From an uncultured Eisenbergiella sp. (lineage in GTDB: Bacteria > Bacillota > Clostridia > Lachnospirales > Lachnospiraceae): a stretch of 64,000 bases of DNA. Numbering within the stretch: the stretch's first letter is position 1; each line of letters opens with the position of its first letter. Where the stretch lies: positions 62,001 through 126,000 of the forward strand of contig CANQFM010000001.1 of NCBI GenBank assembly GCA_947598825.1, in the 5' to 3' direction. This document shows, piece after piece, positions 8,240 through 18,089 of the stretch. The notes beneath the pieces were generated by a model. That model was not told the origin of the DNA. It ran no database searches and worked only from the letters and a program-made list of their open reading frames with translations. Both the position numbers and the translations under genes were made by a program.

Positions 8240-9604
8240 TCAGTTCTTAAAACTGTGTATCGGCGCTGGGATCCGGCCGCCCCTGTTGACAAACGCTTCG
8301 CAGCCGTAGGGGTTGACCGGCATGATGGGAGCGTACCCCAGCAGCCCTCCGAACTCCACCGTCTCTCCTACGCCCTTGCCGATCACCGGGATCAGGCGCA
8401 CCGCCGTGGTTTTCTGGTTTACCATGCCGATGGCCATCTCGTCGGCCAGGATACCGGATATGGAGGCTGCGCTGGTATCTCCCGGAATGGCAATCATATC
8501 CAGGCCCACAGAGCAGACGCAGGTCATGGCCTCCAGCTTTTCCAGGGTCAGCGCCCCTGCGTTTACCGCATCGATCATGCCCTGATCCTCGCTGACCGGA
8601 ATGAACGCGCCGCTCAAGCCGCCCACATAGGAAGACGCCATAACGCCGCCTTTTTTCACCTGATCGTTGAGCAGGGCCAGCGCCGCCGTAGTACCAGGCG
8701 CGCCTACCTTCTCCAAACCGATCTCGCAGAGGATCTCCGCCACGGAATCCCCCACCGCAGGCGTGGGGGCAAGGGAAAGATCCACAATGCCAAAGGGGAC
8801 GCCCAGCCGTTCGGAGGCTTCCTTTGCCACCAGTTGCCCGACCCGGGTCACCTTAAAGGCCGTTTTCTTGATCGTCTCGCACAGCGCTTCAAAATTCTTC
8901 CCCCGCACCTTTTCGATGGCCGTCTTGACCACGCCGGGCCCGCTGACGCCCACGTTAATGACCAGATCCCCTTCCGTTACGCCGTGAAAAGCTCCCGCCA
9001 TAAAGGGATTGTCGTCCGGCGCGTTACAAAACACCACCAGCTTGGCGCAGCCCAGGGAATCCTGCGCAGCGGTGCGCTGGGCCGTCTCCCGGATGATCTC
9101 TCCCATCAGCTTCACCGCGTCCATATCGATGCCGCAGCGGGTGGAACCGACGTTGACGGAGCTACACACCCGCTCCGTCCCGGCTAAGGCCATCGGGATG
9201 GAACGGATCAGCAGTTCGTCCGCCGCCGTCATGCCCTTGCTGACTACGGCGGAATACCCGCCAATGAAATTGACTCCCACCTGCCGGGCCGCCCGGTCCA
9301 GCACGCCGGCGATCTTCGCAAAATCCTCTGCCGTTTTGCAGGCGGCGCTGCCTATCAGGGCGATCGGCGTCACGGAGATCCGCTTATTGATAATGGGTAC
9401 TCCAAACTCCCGGGCGATCTCGTCCCCTGTCTTCACCAGATTCCGGGCCGCCGTCGTGATCTTATCATAGATCTTTTCCATGCAGCGGGAGAGGTCCGCG
9501 TCGACGCAGTCCAAAAGGCTGATGCCCATGGTGATGGTGCGCACGTCCAGATTCTCCTGCTCCACCATTTTATTGGTTTCTTCTACTTCATATAAATTGA
9601 TCAT
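8240..9604 (-). CDS. UPF0210 (DUF711) family PFL-like protein
   Basis: This family of about 450 residues (454 here) folds like a pyruvate-formate-lyase barrel. No enzymatic activity that I can state is established. The start [13 protein letters not shown] is preceded by GGGAGG five bases upstream, which excludes the longer frame. Typical segments are [25 protein letters not shown] and the C-terminal [12 protein letters not shown]. It follows the small ACT-domain gene by 11 bases, the nearly fixed pairing of UPF0237 with UPF0210 in Firmicutes. That pairing suggests the ACT protein senses a ligand for this protein. Confidence 0.92.
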   Translation of the reverse strand: MINLYEVEETNKMVEQENLDVRTITMGISLLDCVDADLSRCMEKIYDKITTAARNLVKTGDEIAREFGVPIINKRISVTPIALIGSAACKTAEDFAKIAGVLDRAARQVGVNFIGGYSAVVSKGMTAADELLIRSIPMALAGTERVCSSVNVGSTRCGIDMDAVKLMGEIIRETAQRTAAQDSLGCAKLVVFCNAPDDNPFMAGAFHGVTEGDLVINVGVSGPGVVKTAIEKVRGKNFEALCETIKKTAFKVTRVGQLVAKEASERLGVPFGIVDLSLAPTPAVGDSVAEILCEIGLEKVGAPGTTAALALLNDQVKKGGVMASSYVGGLSGAFIPVSEDQGMIDAVNAGALTLEKLEAMTCVCSVGLDMIAIPGDTSAASISGILADEMAIGMVNQKTTAVRLIPVIGKGVGETVEFGGLLGYAPIMPVNPYGCEAFVNRGGRIPAPIHSFKN

Positions 9605-9615
9605 GAAACCTCCCG

Positions 9616-9888
9616 TCAGATCCTGTGCATCTGCGCAAATATCTCTTCCCTCTGGCACTTGATGATGACGCCGATCTGTCTGCCCAGCTCCTCCAGCTCC
9701 GTAGCCACGTCCGCGAAATGCTTTTCACAGGCGCTGCGGTCCACGATCATCATCATATTGAAATATCCCTGCACGATCGTCTGGGAAATGTCCAGAATAT
9801 TGATCTGATTCTCCGCCAGATAAGTGCATACCCTGGCGATAATGCCTACGGTATCATGCCCTACCACTGTTATGATCGCTTTTTTCAT
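9616..9888 (-). CDS. UPF0237 ACT-domain protein
   Basis: The protein has 90 residues and is essentially one ACT domain of the beta-alpha-beta-beta-alpha-beta type. The N-terminal strand and loop [20 protein letters not shown] match the GcvR-like ACT subfamily, and [20 protein letters not shown] forms the central strands. ACT domains bind small ligands, often amino acids; the ligand here is unknown. It is translationally close to UPF0210 (11-base gap) and likely acts with it. Confidence 0.93.
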   Translation of the reverse strand: MKKAIITVVGHDTVGIIARVCTYLAENQINILDISQTIVQGYFNMMMIVDRSACEKHFADVATELEELGRQIGVIIKCQREEIFAQMHRI

Positions 9889-9937
9889 AATCCATTCTCT
9901 CCGTTCTGCCGTTTAAGACGGCATTCGTGTATAAAGC

Positions 9938-10735
9938 TCAGAAAAAAACCGGGGCAGACACGCTGCTGCGGCTGGCGATCTGAATCGGAAAATCCCCTGA
10001 TTTATAGGGATTATCGGCCATATCGATCTCCAGCCGTACCGTCGCGTCCGCCAGTTGGGGCAAATTGTTCTCCTTGCTCAAATGGCCCAGGATCACGCTC
10101 TGCAGCCCGTCGTGCAGCACGGACGCCAAAAGTCGCCCCGCGTTTTCGTTGGACAGATGGCCCCTGTCCCCCAGGATGCGCTGTTTCAGATAATAGGGAT
10201 ATCCGCCCACCTGGAGCATATGCACGTCGTGATTGGCCTCCAGCAAAAGCACATCCATGCCTTTCAGGCATTCCACCGTATATTCGTTGAAAACGCCCAG
10301 ATCCGTACAGACCGCAGCCCGCCTGCCCCCGCAGGAAAAACGGAACGCCGCCGGCTGTATGGCATCATGGGAGACGGACATGGGATTGACGCTCAGATCC
10401 TTGATGGAAAAGGCTTCGTCCGGCTCCACCGGAAAGAAGAGTTCCTCCGGCAGTTCCCCGATCCCTCCGCTTCTTCGGATCGCGGCGATGGTGCCCGGCG
10501 TGGCATAGATCGGCGTCCCGTACCGGCGGCAGAAAACGCCAAGCCCGGCGATGTGGTCGCTATGCTCGTGGGTCACCAGCACGCCGTCGATATCCTGTCC
10601 GGTCAGTTCCAGGGTATGAAGCCCCTCTTCCACTCGCTTTTTGCTGATCCCTGCGTCCACCAGCACATGGGTCGTATCCGTCCCCACATAAATACAATTT
10701 CCGCTGCTGCCGCTGGCGATGCTGCATAATCTCAT
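9938..10735 (-). CDS. MBL-fold metallo-hydrolase (YycJ/WalJ family)
   Basis: This is a 265-residue metallo-beta-lactamase-fold protein. The zinc motif THEHSDH covers residues 55-61, and downstream metal ligands follow, including SHDAIQPA and the aspartate of CTDLG. The start MRLCSIASGSSGNCIYV is diagnostic for the YycJ/WalJ subfamily, linked in other Firmicutes to DNA metabolism. That fits its position directly after polA and coaE. Its start codon overlaps the coaE stop by four bases (ATGA), so the two are translationally coupled. In many Firmicutes this gene sits in the walRK operon; here it does not. Confidence 0.88.
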   Translation of the reverse strand: MRLCSIASGSSGNCIYVGTDTTHVLVDAGISKKRVEEGLHTLELTGQDIDGVLVTHEHSDHIAGLGVFCRRYGTPIYATPGTIAAIRRSGGIGELPEELFFPVEPDEAFSIKDLSVNPMSVSHDAIQPAAFRFSCGGRRAAVCTDLGVFNEYTVECLKGMDVLLLEANHDVHMLQVGGYPYYLKQRILGDRGHLSNENAGRLLASVLHDGLQSVILGHLSKENNLPQLADATVRLEIDMADNPYKSGDFPIQIASRSSVSAPVFF

Positions 10736-11337
10736 CTGTACAAACCCGCTTCCTTGAGTATCTCGTCCACCTTCCTGTAAGTATCCGACAAACTGCCGCT
10801 GTTGTCAATGACTACTTTGCAGTGCGCCAGAAATTCCCCTTCGGAAAGCTGGCTGGAAAAAATCTGACCGATCTTCTCCAAAGAATACCCGCGGGAAAGC
10901 CTCAACCGCTCTTTTCGGACGTCCTTTCGCGCATAAATATACCACAGTTCGTCCAGAAGCTGTTCGTATCCGTCCTCTATCAAAAGGGCCGCCTCCACGA
11001 AAAAAGCGTCGATCCGCCGGTTTTGGCGTTCTTCTTCGATAGCGGAAAGGATGTATTTTTTCACCGCCGGATGAACGATGTCGTTCACTTTTTTGAGCAT
11101 ATCCTTGTCCCGGAAAATGATCCCTGCCATCTTTTCCCGCCCGATCTGACCTTCCGGGCCCAGGGCCTCTTTTCCCAGAAGCCGGATCAGCGGCTCGTAA
11201 CAGGGCCCTCCCGGCTCCTGCACCAGATGGGCGACGTCGTCCGCCGGCAGGATCCGGCAGCGGCAGTGTTTTTCTATGTAGGCGAGGATCTGGGATTTTC
11301 CCGCACCCACGCCTCCCGTAATTCCGATCGTTTTCAT
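10732..11337 (-). CDS. coaE: Dephospho-CoA kinase
   Basis: CoaE phosphorylates dephospho-CoA at the 3' hydroxyl, the last step of CoA synthesis. The 201-residue protein has the P-loop GGVGAGKS (residues 8-15), the catalytic aspartate in LPADDVAHLV, and the lid region with arginines around YARKDVRKERLRLSRG. It begins 8 bases after polA and overlaps the MBL gene by four bases. polA-coaE is a common arrangement in clostridia. Confidence 0.95.
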   Translation of the reverse strand: MKTIGITGGVGAGKSQILAYIEKHCRCRILPADDVAHLVQEPGGPCYEPLIRLLGKEALGPEGQIGREKMAGIIFRDKDMLKKVNDIVHPAVKKYILSAIEEERQNRRIDAFFVEAALLIEDGYEQLLDELWYIYARKDVRKERLRLSRGYSLEKIGQIFSSQLSEGEFLAHCKVVIDNSGSLSDTYRKVDEILKEAGLYR

Positions 11338-11345
11338 TTTTTTCC

Positions 11346-14021
11346 CTATTTCGCGTCAAACCAGTTTTTGCCGGTATGCAGATCCACTTCAAGGCTGACG
11401 GCCAAATCTGCGGCGTGCTTCATCTCATGGATGAGAAGCTCCTTTACCTGTTCGGTCTCCCTACTGTCCGTCTCGATCAGCAGTTCATCGTGGATCTGCA
11501 GGATCAGCCGGGATTTTAACCCCCGCACCTTAAGCTGCTCCCAGACATGGATCATGGCGATCTTGATAATATCCGCCGCCGTTCCCTGAATCGGGGAGTT
11601 CATGGCGACCCGTTCCCCGAAGGAGCGCTGCATAAAATTGCCGGACTTCAGTTCCGGGATCGGACGCCTGCGCCCGAACATCGTCGTCACATATCCCGTT
11701 TGGCGCGCCTGCTCCACCTGCCCGTCCAGATAGCGCTTTACATCCGGATACGTCTCGAAATACTGCCGGATATAGGCTTCCGACTCCTTACGGGAAATAT
11801 TGAGATCCTGGCTGAGCCCGAAAGAACTGATGCCGTATATGATACCGAAATTGACCGCCTTGGCGTTTCGCCGCTGCAGATCGGTCACTTCCTCCGGCGG
11901 CGTATGGAACACTTTGGCCGCCGTAATGCGGTGGATATCCGCGTCGCTCTTATAAGCCTCGATGAGCTGGGCATCCCCGGACAGATGGGCCATCACGCGC
12001 AGTTCAATCTGGGAATAGTCCGCGTCGGTGAACACACACCCTTCCTTTGGCACAAAGACCTTGCGGATCTGGCGGCCCAGAGGCGTGCGCATGGGAATGT
12101 TCTGGAGATTCGGTTCCGTAGAGCTGATGCGTCCCGTGGCGGTGATCGTCTGGTTGAAGGACGTATGGATCCTCCCGTCGGCCCCGATGTAGTCCGCCAG
12201 CCCGTCCGCATAGGTGGATTTGAGTTTGGTCAGCCCTCTGTACTCCAGGATATCCGCGATAATGGGATGTTCCGGCGCCAGCCTCTCCAGAATATCCGCC
12301 GCGGTGGAATAGCCCGTCTTTGTCTTTTTCCCGCCCTTTAATCCCAGCTTTTCAAACAGGATCTCTCCCAGTTGTTTGGGGGAATTGATGTTGAAATTTT
12401 CTCCCGCCGCCTCGTGAATGGATCTCTCCAGTTCCCCGATCCGTTCCACCAGAGCGTCGCCGTAGGACTTAAGCTCCTCCCGGCGCACAGCCACCCCTTC
12501 CCGTTCCATCTCATAGAGTACCCGGGTCAGGGGCATCTCGATCTCTTCAAACAGCTCCCACATGCCGCTCTCCTGCAGCTTCTGCGTCAACACGCTCCTG
12601 GCCGCATAACAGACCAGGGCCGCATATCCGGCATAGGAAACAAAGGACTCTGTCTTCTGCTTAGCCGCCTGGGCATAGGAAAGCTTATCGAACAACTGCT
12701 TACGGCCGGGCAGCATCCGCCCCAGATATTCCCTGGCCACATCCTGCACGTCGTAATCGTTTTTCAGAGGGTTGAGCAGATAGGCCGCGATGGACACGTC
12801 AAACAGCCCCTGGCTGCCGCAGATTCCGCGGCCTTTTACGTCCTCCTCTTCCGAAAGCAATATGCGATAGGCCCTTTTCACAGAAAAAGAGCTGAGCGCC
12901 TGTCCGCTCCGATACAGTGCGGCCAGTTCCCCGGACAGATAACGGGGCGTTAATCCCCCTCCCGAAAGGAACACATAGACCGTTCCTTCCCCCAGGCACA
13001 GGGACAGGGCCGTCAGCTCTTCCCTGCTTTCGTCTTCCGGGATCCAGAAGGCAGCGGATTCTGCCTCCCGCGCCTTTCGGAAAATCTCTTTTGCCTTCGC
13101 TAGATCTGAGATCCGAAAGAAACGCTCCGATTCCGGGCCCTTTTCTCCTGCTTTCTCCCCAAAACGGGCCAGCATGCTCTTAAATTCCAGCCGTTGGAAC
13201 AGCGCGTAAGCTTCGGGGGTATAAAAATCCTTTACCCTTGCCTGCTCCCAATCCAGCTCGATGGGGCAATCCACCCGGATGGTGGCCAGCGTCCGGCTCA
13301 AATATGCCAGATCGCGGTTCGCCATCAAAGACTCCCGAACGGCCTTTTTGGGCACTTCCTCTACATGCTCGTAAAGACGATCCAGATCGCCGAACCGGAT
13401 CAAAAGCTCTGCAGCCGTCTTTTCGCCCACCTTGGGAACGCCGGGGATATTGTCCGCCGTATCCCCCATCAGGGCCTTCAGATCGATAAAGCCCTCCGGC
13501 GTGACGCCATACTTCTCCTCCACATCCCGGGCGTAATAATCTTCTACCTCGGTGCGCGCCCCTTTGGTCTTGGGAATGCGGATCTTGATCCTGTCCGTGG
13601 CGATCTGTAAAAGATCCCTGTCGCCGGAAACCAGGGACACCTCCATCCCCTCCTCCTGCGCCCGCTTCGCCAGCGTTCCCAGGATATCGTCCGCTTCAAA
13701 CCCCGCCTGTTCTACGATCCGGACGCCCATTGCGCGCAGCACGTCCTTCATCACCGGCACCTGTTCATGCAGTTCTTCGGGCATGGGCTTTCTGGTCCCT
13801 TTGTAATCCGCATAGATCTTATGGCGGAAAGTGGGTTCTTTCCTATCAAAGGCTACCACGATATAGTCCGGCTTTTCTTCCTCCAGGAACCGGAACATGA
13901 TATTTAAAAACCCGTGGATCGCATTGGTATGCAGTCCCTGGGCAGTCGAAAGATCCGGCACCCCATAGAAAGCCCGGTTCAAAATGCTGTGTCCGTCAAA
14001 CAGGATCAGTTTCCCGCTCAT
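11346..14021 (-). CDS. polA: DNA polymerase I with 5'-nuclease domain; proofreading domain degenerate
   Basis: The protein has 891 residues. The 5' nuclease spans residues 1 to about 290 (LILFDGHSILNRAFYG, GDRDLLQI, LMGDTADNIPGVPKVGEKTA). A proofreading-like domain follows at about 300-490, then the family A polymerase. Motif A is DYSQIELRVMAHLSG, motif B is RRNAKAVNFGIIYGISSFG and motif C is IHDEL. The exonuclease carboxylates are gone: the region of the DxE motif reads AAFWIPEDES, and the YxxxD region reads YAARSV. Proofreading is therefore probably absent, as in Bacillus Pol I. It fills gaps during repair and Okazaki-fragment maturation. Confidence 0.96.
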   Translation of the reverse strand: MSGKLILFDGHSILNRAFYGVPDLSTAQGLHTNAIHGFLNIMFRFLEEEKPDYIVVAFDRKEPTFRHKIYADYKGTRKPMPEELHEQVPVMKDVLRAMGVRIVEQAGFEADDILGTLAKRAQEEGMEVSLVSGDRDLLQIATDRIKIRIPKTKGARTEVEDYYARDVEEKYGVTPEGFIDLKALMGDTADNIPGVPKVGEKTAAELLIRFGDLDRLYEHVEEVPKKAVRESLMANRDLAYLSRTLATIRVDCPIELDWEQARVKDFYTPEAYALFQRLEFKSMLARFGEKAGEKGPESERFFRISDLAKAKEIFRKAREAESAAFWIPEDESREELTALSLCLGEGTVYVFLSGGGLTPRYLSGELAALYRSGQALSSFSVKRAYRILLSEEEDVKGRGICGSQGLFDVSIAAYLLNPLKNDYDVQDVAREYLGRMLPGRKQLFDKLSYAQAAKQKTESFVSYAGYAALVCYAARSVLTQKLQESGMWELFEEIEMPLTRVLYEMEREGVAVRREELKSYGDALVERIGELERSIHEAAGENFNINSPKQLGEILFEKLGLKGGKKTKTGYSTAADILERLAPEHPIIADILEYRGLTKLKSTYADGLADYIGADGRIHTSFNQTITATGRISSTEPNLQNIPMRTPLGRQIRKVFVPKEGCVFTDADYSQIELRVMAHLSGDAQLIEAYKSDADIHRITAAKVFHTPPEEVTDLQRRNAKAVNFGIIYGISSFGLSQDLNISRKESEAYIRQYFETYPDVKRYLDGQVEQARQTGYVTTMFGRRRPIPELKSGNFMQRSFGERVAMNSPIQGTAADIIKIAMIHVWEQLKVRGLKSRLILQIHDELLIETDSRETEQVKELLIHEMKHAADLAVSLEVDLHTGKNWFDAK

Positions 14022-14087
14022 GATCTCTTATCCCTCCATGCCTTTTTCAGCGCTGACGCTTCCGGCCATCGCCCATACCACCGCCGC

Positions 14088-14414
14088 TCATACCACCATC
14101 GTCAGCAGCACCAGCAAGGACAGCAGGAGCGAAATGGCTTCCGTGGCGTACAGAACGCTGCGCAGAGAAGTCAGAATATCCAGATGCCTGCGCTCCGTCG
14201 CCAGCCTGGTCTTTAGTTCCCGGTTTAAGTCAAAGGTATCCCCGTTTTCCAAACGCTGCATGCCTGTGGTCACCAAAAACTGGATGCTCAGCTCCTCCAG
14301 GCAGGAATCGCAATGCTCCAGATGGGAAAGGAACTGCCCTTTCGTGCGGTTATCCAGGGAATCCTTTAAGAAGGGGACGATCAGTTTTTCTTCCTGCTTA
14401 CAGCTTAGCTCCAT
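14088..14414 (-). CDS. Small zinc-finger (zf-HC2-like) membrane protein
   Basis: The protein has 108 residues. An N-terminal HxxxCxxC motif (His31, Cys35, Cys38, in HLEHCDSC) matches the zinc-binding anti-sigma fold seen in ZAS/RsrA proteins. A C-terminal transmembrane helix spans about residues 90-107 with almost nothing beyond it. The ATG at 14414 has GAGGTG nine bases upstream; a GTG four codons earlier has no ribosome binding site. No sigma-factor gene is adjacent, so an anti-sigma role cannot be assumed. It lies between ptsI and polA. Confidence 0.7.
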   Translation of the reverse strand: MELSCKQEEKLIVPFLKDSLDNRTKGQFLSHLEHCDSCLEELSIQFLVTTGMQRLENGDTFDLNRELKTRLATERRHLDILTSLRSVLYATEAISLLLSLLVLLTMVV

Positions 14415-14474
14415 CCTGCCAAACACCTCTTTTTCTTTCCGGCCCTGCTTTTTCTCTGCGTCCTTACGCTGCGG

Positions 14475-16091
14475 TCAGGCCGACAGGACCGCCTTGCGTA
14501 CCGGCAGTATCTTGGAAGGGAGGACGGAAAGGATATCCACCCCCATTTCCAGAAACCGCCCGGTCATCTCCGGATCCGCCGCCAGCTCCCCGCAGATCCC
14601 CACCTGGATCCCGGCCTGATGGCCGCTGTCCACCGTCATCTCGATCAGGCGTAAGACCGCAGGATGTTTTGCGTCGAAATACCGCTCCAGTTCCGGATTC
14701 TGCCGGTCCATGGCCAGCGCATACTGCGTCAGGTCATTGGTTCCTATACTGAAAAAATCCGCTTCTTTCGCCAGTTCCCGGCTCATCAGGGCCGCCGCCG
14801 GCGTTTCGATCATGACGCCCAGGGCAAGGGGGCCGAAAGGGATTCCTTTTTTGGCAAGTCCATCCCGGATCTCTTTCAGGATCCCTCTGACCTGCCTGAC
14901 TTCCTCCGGCGAAACGATCATGGGCAGCAAAACGCCGCAGTTTCCATAGGCGGCCGCCCTGCAGATAGCGCGCAACTGAACCCGGAACACTTCCTCGTGT
15001 TTTAGACAGAACCGGACCGCCCGGCAGCCCAGCGCCGGATTTTCCTCTTCCGGCAGTCCCATATAGGGTTCCGACTTATCCGCACCGATATCCAATGTGC
15101 GGATAGCCACCGTCCTGCCTCCCATACGCTGCAGCGCGTCCCGGTAGACGGTGAACTGTTCCTCTTCCGACGGCCAACCGTTCTTTCCCAAAAACAGAAA
15201 TTCGCTGCGGAACAGGCCGATACCGCCGGCGTCATTATAGATCGCCTGCTCCACTTCCTTCAGGCTTCCCACATTCGCATAAACGCCGAGACTTCTTCCA
15301 TCCTTACTGACGGCGTTTTGTCCCACCAGGCTGCGCAGCGTCTCCTGCTCCTTTTCATAACGGCGCTTCCTTTCCCGCATCTTCTCCAGCGTACCAGGAT
15401 CCGGGTCCAGAATGAGTTTTCCCTCCGAGCCGTCCGCTATGGCCAGCATACCGTCGCATTCCGCCATCAGGCTGATCCCGGTCTGCACCAGCGCAGGGAT
15501 ATCCAGGGACCGGGCCAGGATCGCCGTATGGGAATTGACCGCCCCCTTTTTTAAAACCAGCGCCAGCAGCCCTTCTGTCTCCAGGCGCATGGTCTCGCTG
15601 GGAGACAGGTCTTCCGCCAGCAGGATGGCAGGAGGCTCCAGCCGGATTCTGTTTTCCTCCACCCCTTCCAAAAGGCGGACCAGCCTGCCGGAAACATCCC
15701 GCACATCCGCGCTCCGCGCCCGCATGCCGGCATCTTCCATCGCCGCAAAGGTATCTGCAAAGAGGATGCCCGTGACAAAGACCGCGTATGCCGCATTCAC
15801 CCGTTCTTTCTGGATCATGCTGCGGATACTGCCCAGATAGGCTTCATCCTCCAGCATCACCTTGTGGGCGCGAAAAATCGAGGCCCTGGCTTTTCCCGTC
15901 TTCGCACAGGCTTTCGCATACAGCCCCTCCAGTTGATCTGCAGCCGCTTCACGGGCGCGTTCTAACCGCAGCAGCTCGCCGGGCACATCCTTTATCTCAC
16001 AGCGCTCTACGCCAGGATCCCTGCCGCGGTATACGCAGATCCTGCCGATGGCAATTCCCCCCGAAATGCTTTTCCCCTGATAAATCTCCAT
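14475..16091 (-). CDS. ptsI: Phosphoenolpyruvate-protein phosphotransferase (PTS enzyme I)
   Basis: Enzyme I takes phosphate from PEP and passes it to HPr, feeding all PTS sugar uptake. The 538-residue protein is a little short for the family. It has the N-terminal HPr-binding helices, the swivelling domain with active histidine 188 in NSHTAILARS, and the PEP-binding barrel (FRSEFLFLG, GIGTNDLTQYALAMDR, CGELAADP with the catalytic cysteine). The start MEIYQGKSISGG is the conserved N-terminus; upstream in-frame codons overlap pepF and are discarded. ptsH is not adjacent. It lies 31 bases after pepF. Confidence 0.94.
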   Translation of the reverse strand: MEIYQGKSISGGIAIGRICVYRGRDPGVERCEIKDVPGELLRLERAREAAADQLEGLYAKACAKTGKARASIFRAHKVMLEDEAYLGSIRSMIQKERVNAAYAVFVTGILFADTFAAMEDAGMRARSADVRDVSGRLVRLLEGVEENRIRLEPPAILLAEDLSPSETMRLETEGLLALVLKKGAVNSHTAILARSLDIPALVQTGISLMAECDGMLAIADGSEGKLILDPDPGTLEKMRERKRRYEKEQETLRSLVGQNAVSKDGRSLGVYANVGSLKEVEQAIYNDAGGIGLFRSEFLFLGKNGWPSEEEQFTVYRDALQRMGGRTVAIRTLDIGADKSEPYMGLPEEENPALGCRAVRFCLKHEEVFRVQLRAICRAAAYGNCGVLLPMIVSPEEVRQVRGILKEIRDGLAKKGIPFGPLALGVMIETPAAALMSRELAKEADFFSIGTNDLTQYALAMDRQNPELERYFDAKHPAVLRLIEMTVDSGHQAGIQVGICGELAADPEMTGRFLEMGVDILSVLPSKILPVRKAVLSA

Positions 16092-16122
16092 TTTCTTACC
16101 TGTCCGATCCCGTACAACCCCG

Positions 16123-17928
16123 TCAGAATCCCTGCGCCAGCTCCTCCATTTCATCCAGCAGCGAAGCAAACAGGGAAAGGGCCGCGCGCACCGGTTCCGC
16201 CGTCCGCATGTCTACACCGGCCCCCTGCAGCAGGCTCACCGGATCCTTCGAACAGCCGCCGGACAAAAACGCCAGATAGTCCCTGACCGCAGGTTCCCCT
16301 TCCGAGAGAATGCGCTCCGACAGCGCCATAGCGGCGGAAAATCCGGTAGCGTACTGAAACACATAAAAATTATAATAAAAATGCGGAATCCTGGCCCATT
16401 CCAGATCGATCTGGCTGTCGACCTTTACATCCTTCCCATAATAAAAACAGTTCAATTCCCTATACATCCGGCACAGCATCTCCCTGGTCAGGCACTCTCC
16501 CCGCTGGCTGGCCGCATTGATCTGCATCTCGAACTCCGCAAACATGGTCTGGCGATAGAGCGTCGTCCTGAACTGCTCCAGGAAATAATTGATCAGGCTG
16601 GCCCGCACCCTCCTGTCTGTGGTCCTGCCCAGCAAGTGCCGCATCAGAAGCGCCTCGTTACAGGTAGAGGCCACTTCCGCCACAAAAATCCTGTACCTGC
16701 TGTCCACCGGCCGCTGATACCTGTTGGAAAACCAGGAATGCATGGCATGCCCCATTTCATGCGCCAGCGTAAATTCCGAGTCCAGGCTGTTGTTATAATT
16801 GAGCAGCACATAGGGATGCACCCGCTGCCCCGAGGAATAAGCGCCGCTGCGTTTCCCCCGGTTTTCGTAAATATCGATCCAGCGGCTCTGAAAGCCCTGC
16901 TGCAATACGCTGCGATATTCCTCTCCCAGCACGGAGACAGCGTCCAGCACATCCTGTTTCGCCCTGTCAAACGGCACCTCAAGATCTGCGTCCGGCACCA
17001 TGGGAGCGTAGAGATCATACATATGGAGTTCTTCCACCCCCATCAGCTTTTTGCGCAGCCGCATATACCGATGCAGATAGCCGATGTCCTCATGCACTGC
17101 CCGGATCAGATTTTGATACACAGAAACCGGCACATTGGTGGCGTCCAGGGACGCCTGCATGGTATCTTCATACCGACAGTTTCTGGCATAAAATTTCAGT
17201 TGATTGACCTGCGCGTTCAACAGGGCCGCCGCCGTATTCTGTATCTTTTCATACCCTGCGTACAGGGATTCAAAAGCGCTTTTGCGCAGTTTCCGGTCGT
17301 TTTTCTCCATGAAGGAAAGGAAACTGCCTTCGGTCACCTCATGGGCCTCTCCCCTTTCATCCAGGGCCGGCGCAAAAGTCAGATCCGCATTACACAGCAT
17401 TGCATAAACCGTCTGCGGCGCGTCCGCCATCTCTCCTGCGTCCGCCAGCAGCTTTTCCAGCTCCGGAGCAAGCACATGCTCCTTTCTGCGCCGGATTTCG
17501 CCGATACTGCGCCGATAATCCAAAAGGCCCGGCTGGCGCTCATAAAACGCGCTCATTTCCTCTTCGCCGATGGTCAAAATCTCCGGCCCCTCAAAGGCCA
17601 GCAGCCCCTCGCATTCCACCCACAGGCTGCGCGCCCTGGCATTCATCTCCTGTCCCCTGGGCGCTGTCGTGTCCTGGTCGTGGCAGAGGGAAGCATATCC
17701 GCTCACATCCCTCATAAGGCCGGTCAGTTCCTCCTTCAACCGGCAAAACGCCAGCAGGCTGTCCGGATCATGCAGCTTTCCGGCATAGCCTGCCGCCTCC
17801 TGCGCCATCTCTCTGACCTTGCCGCAGGACATCTTCCATTCCTGATCCGTGGCAAAAATATCCTCCACAGCCCAGGTGTTCTCCTTCGGCACGTCGCTGC
17901 GCGCCGGGATCTTTTTCTCGTTATCCAT
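16123..17928 (-). CDS. pepF: Oligoendopeptidase F (M3 family zinc metallopeptidase)
   Basis: This cytoplasmic peptidase cleaves oligopeptides of roughly 7-17 residues. The 601-residue protein has the zinc motif HEMGH (His390, His394) followed by AMHSWFSN and the third-ligand region EVASTCNEALL. The N-terminal half is the helical PepF domain. The ATG at 17928 is chosen because the strong AAGGAGGG lies before it and inside the alternative longer frame, although the 13-base spacing is long. It is first in a series pepF-ptsI-zf-HC2-polA. Confidence 0.93.
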   Translation of the reverse strand: MDNEKKIPARSDVPKENTWAVEDIFATDQEWKMSCGKVREMAQEAAGYAGKLHDPDSLLAFCRLKEELTGLMRDVSGYASLCHDQDTTAPRGQEMNARARSLWVECEGLLAFEGPEILTIGEEEMSAFYERQPGLLDYRRSIGEIRRRKEHVLAPELEKLLADAGEMADAPQTVYAMLCNADLTFAPALDERGEAHEVTEGSFLSFMEKNDRKLRKSAFESLYAGYEKIQNTAAALLNAQVNQLKFYARNCRYEDTMQASLDATNVPVSVYQNLIRAVHEDIGYLHRYMRLRKKLMGVEELHMYDLYAPMVPDADLEVPFDRAKQDVLDAVSVLGEEYRSVLQQGFQSRWIDIYENRGKRSGAYSSGQRVHPYVLLNYNNSLDSEFTLAHEMGHAMHSWFSNRYQRPVDSRYRIFVAEVASTCNEALLMRHLLGRTTDRRVRASLINYFLEQFRTTLYRQTMFAEFEMQINAASQRGECLTREMLCRMYRELNCFYYGKDVKVDSQIDLEWARIPHFYYNFYVFQYATGFSAAMALSERILSEGEPAVRDYLAFLSGGCSKDPVSLLQGAGVDMRTAEPVRAALSLFASLLDEMEELAQGF

Positions 17929-18034
17929 TTTACAATCTTTTCCCTCCTTCATTCAGCGGTTTCTCTTTTCGTCTGCATCCATTTTAGCATAAACTGGAAA
18001 TTCTCACAATGCCCTGCCGGGATTTCCTGCCGGC

Positions 18035-18070
18035 AAAAGAACAGGCCCCTTTTCAGGGGCCTGTTCTTTT
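18035..18070. terminator. Symmetric intrinsic terminator between groEL and pepF
   Basis: A perfect 16-bp inverted repeat (AAAAGAACAGGCCCCT and its complement) with a four-base loop can form on either strand. A runs precede it and T runs follow it on both strands, so it can stop transcription in both directions. Confidence 0.75.
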
Positions 18071-18089
18071 ATTATAGAAAGGAAGAAAA

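Noticed and set aside
18071-18076. TATAAT on the minus strand as a pepF promoter
   Set aside because: No -35 element is present at 16-18 bases, and the start site would fall inside a terminator hairpin.
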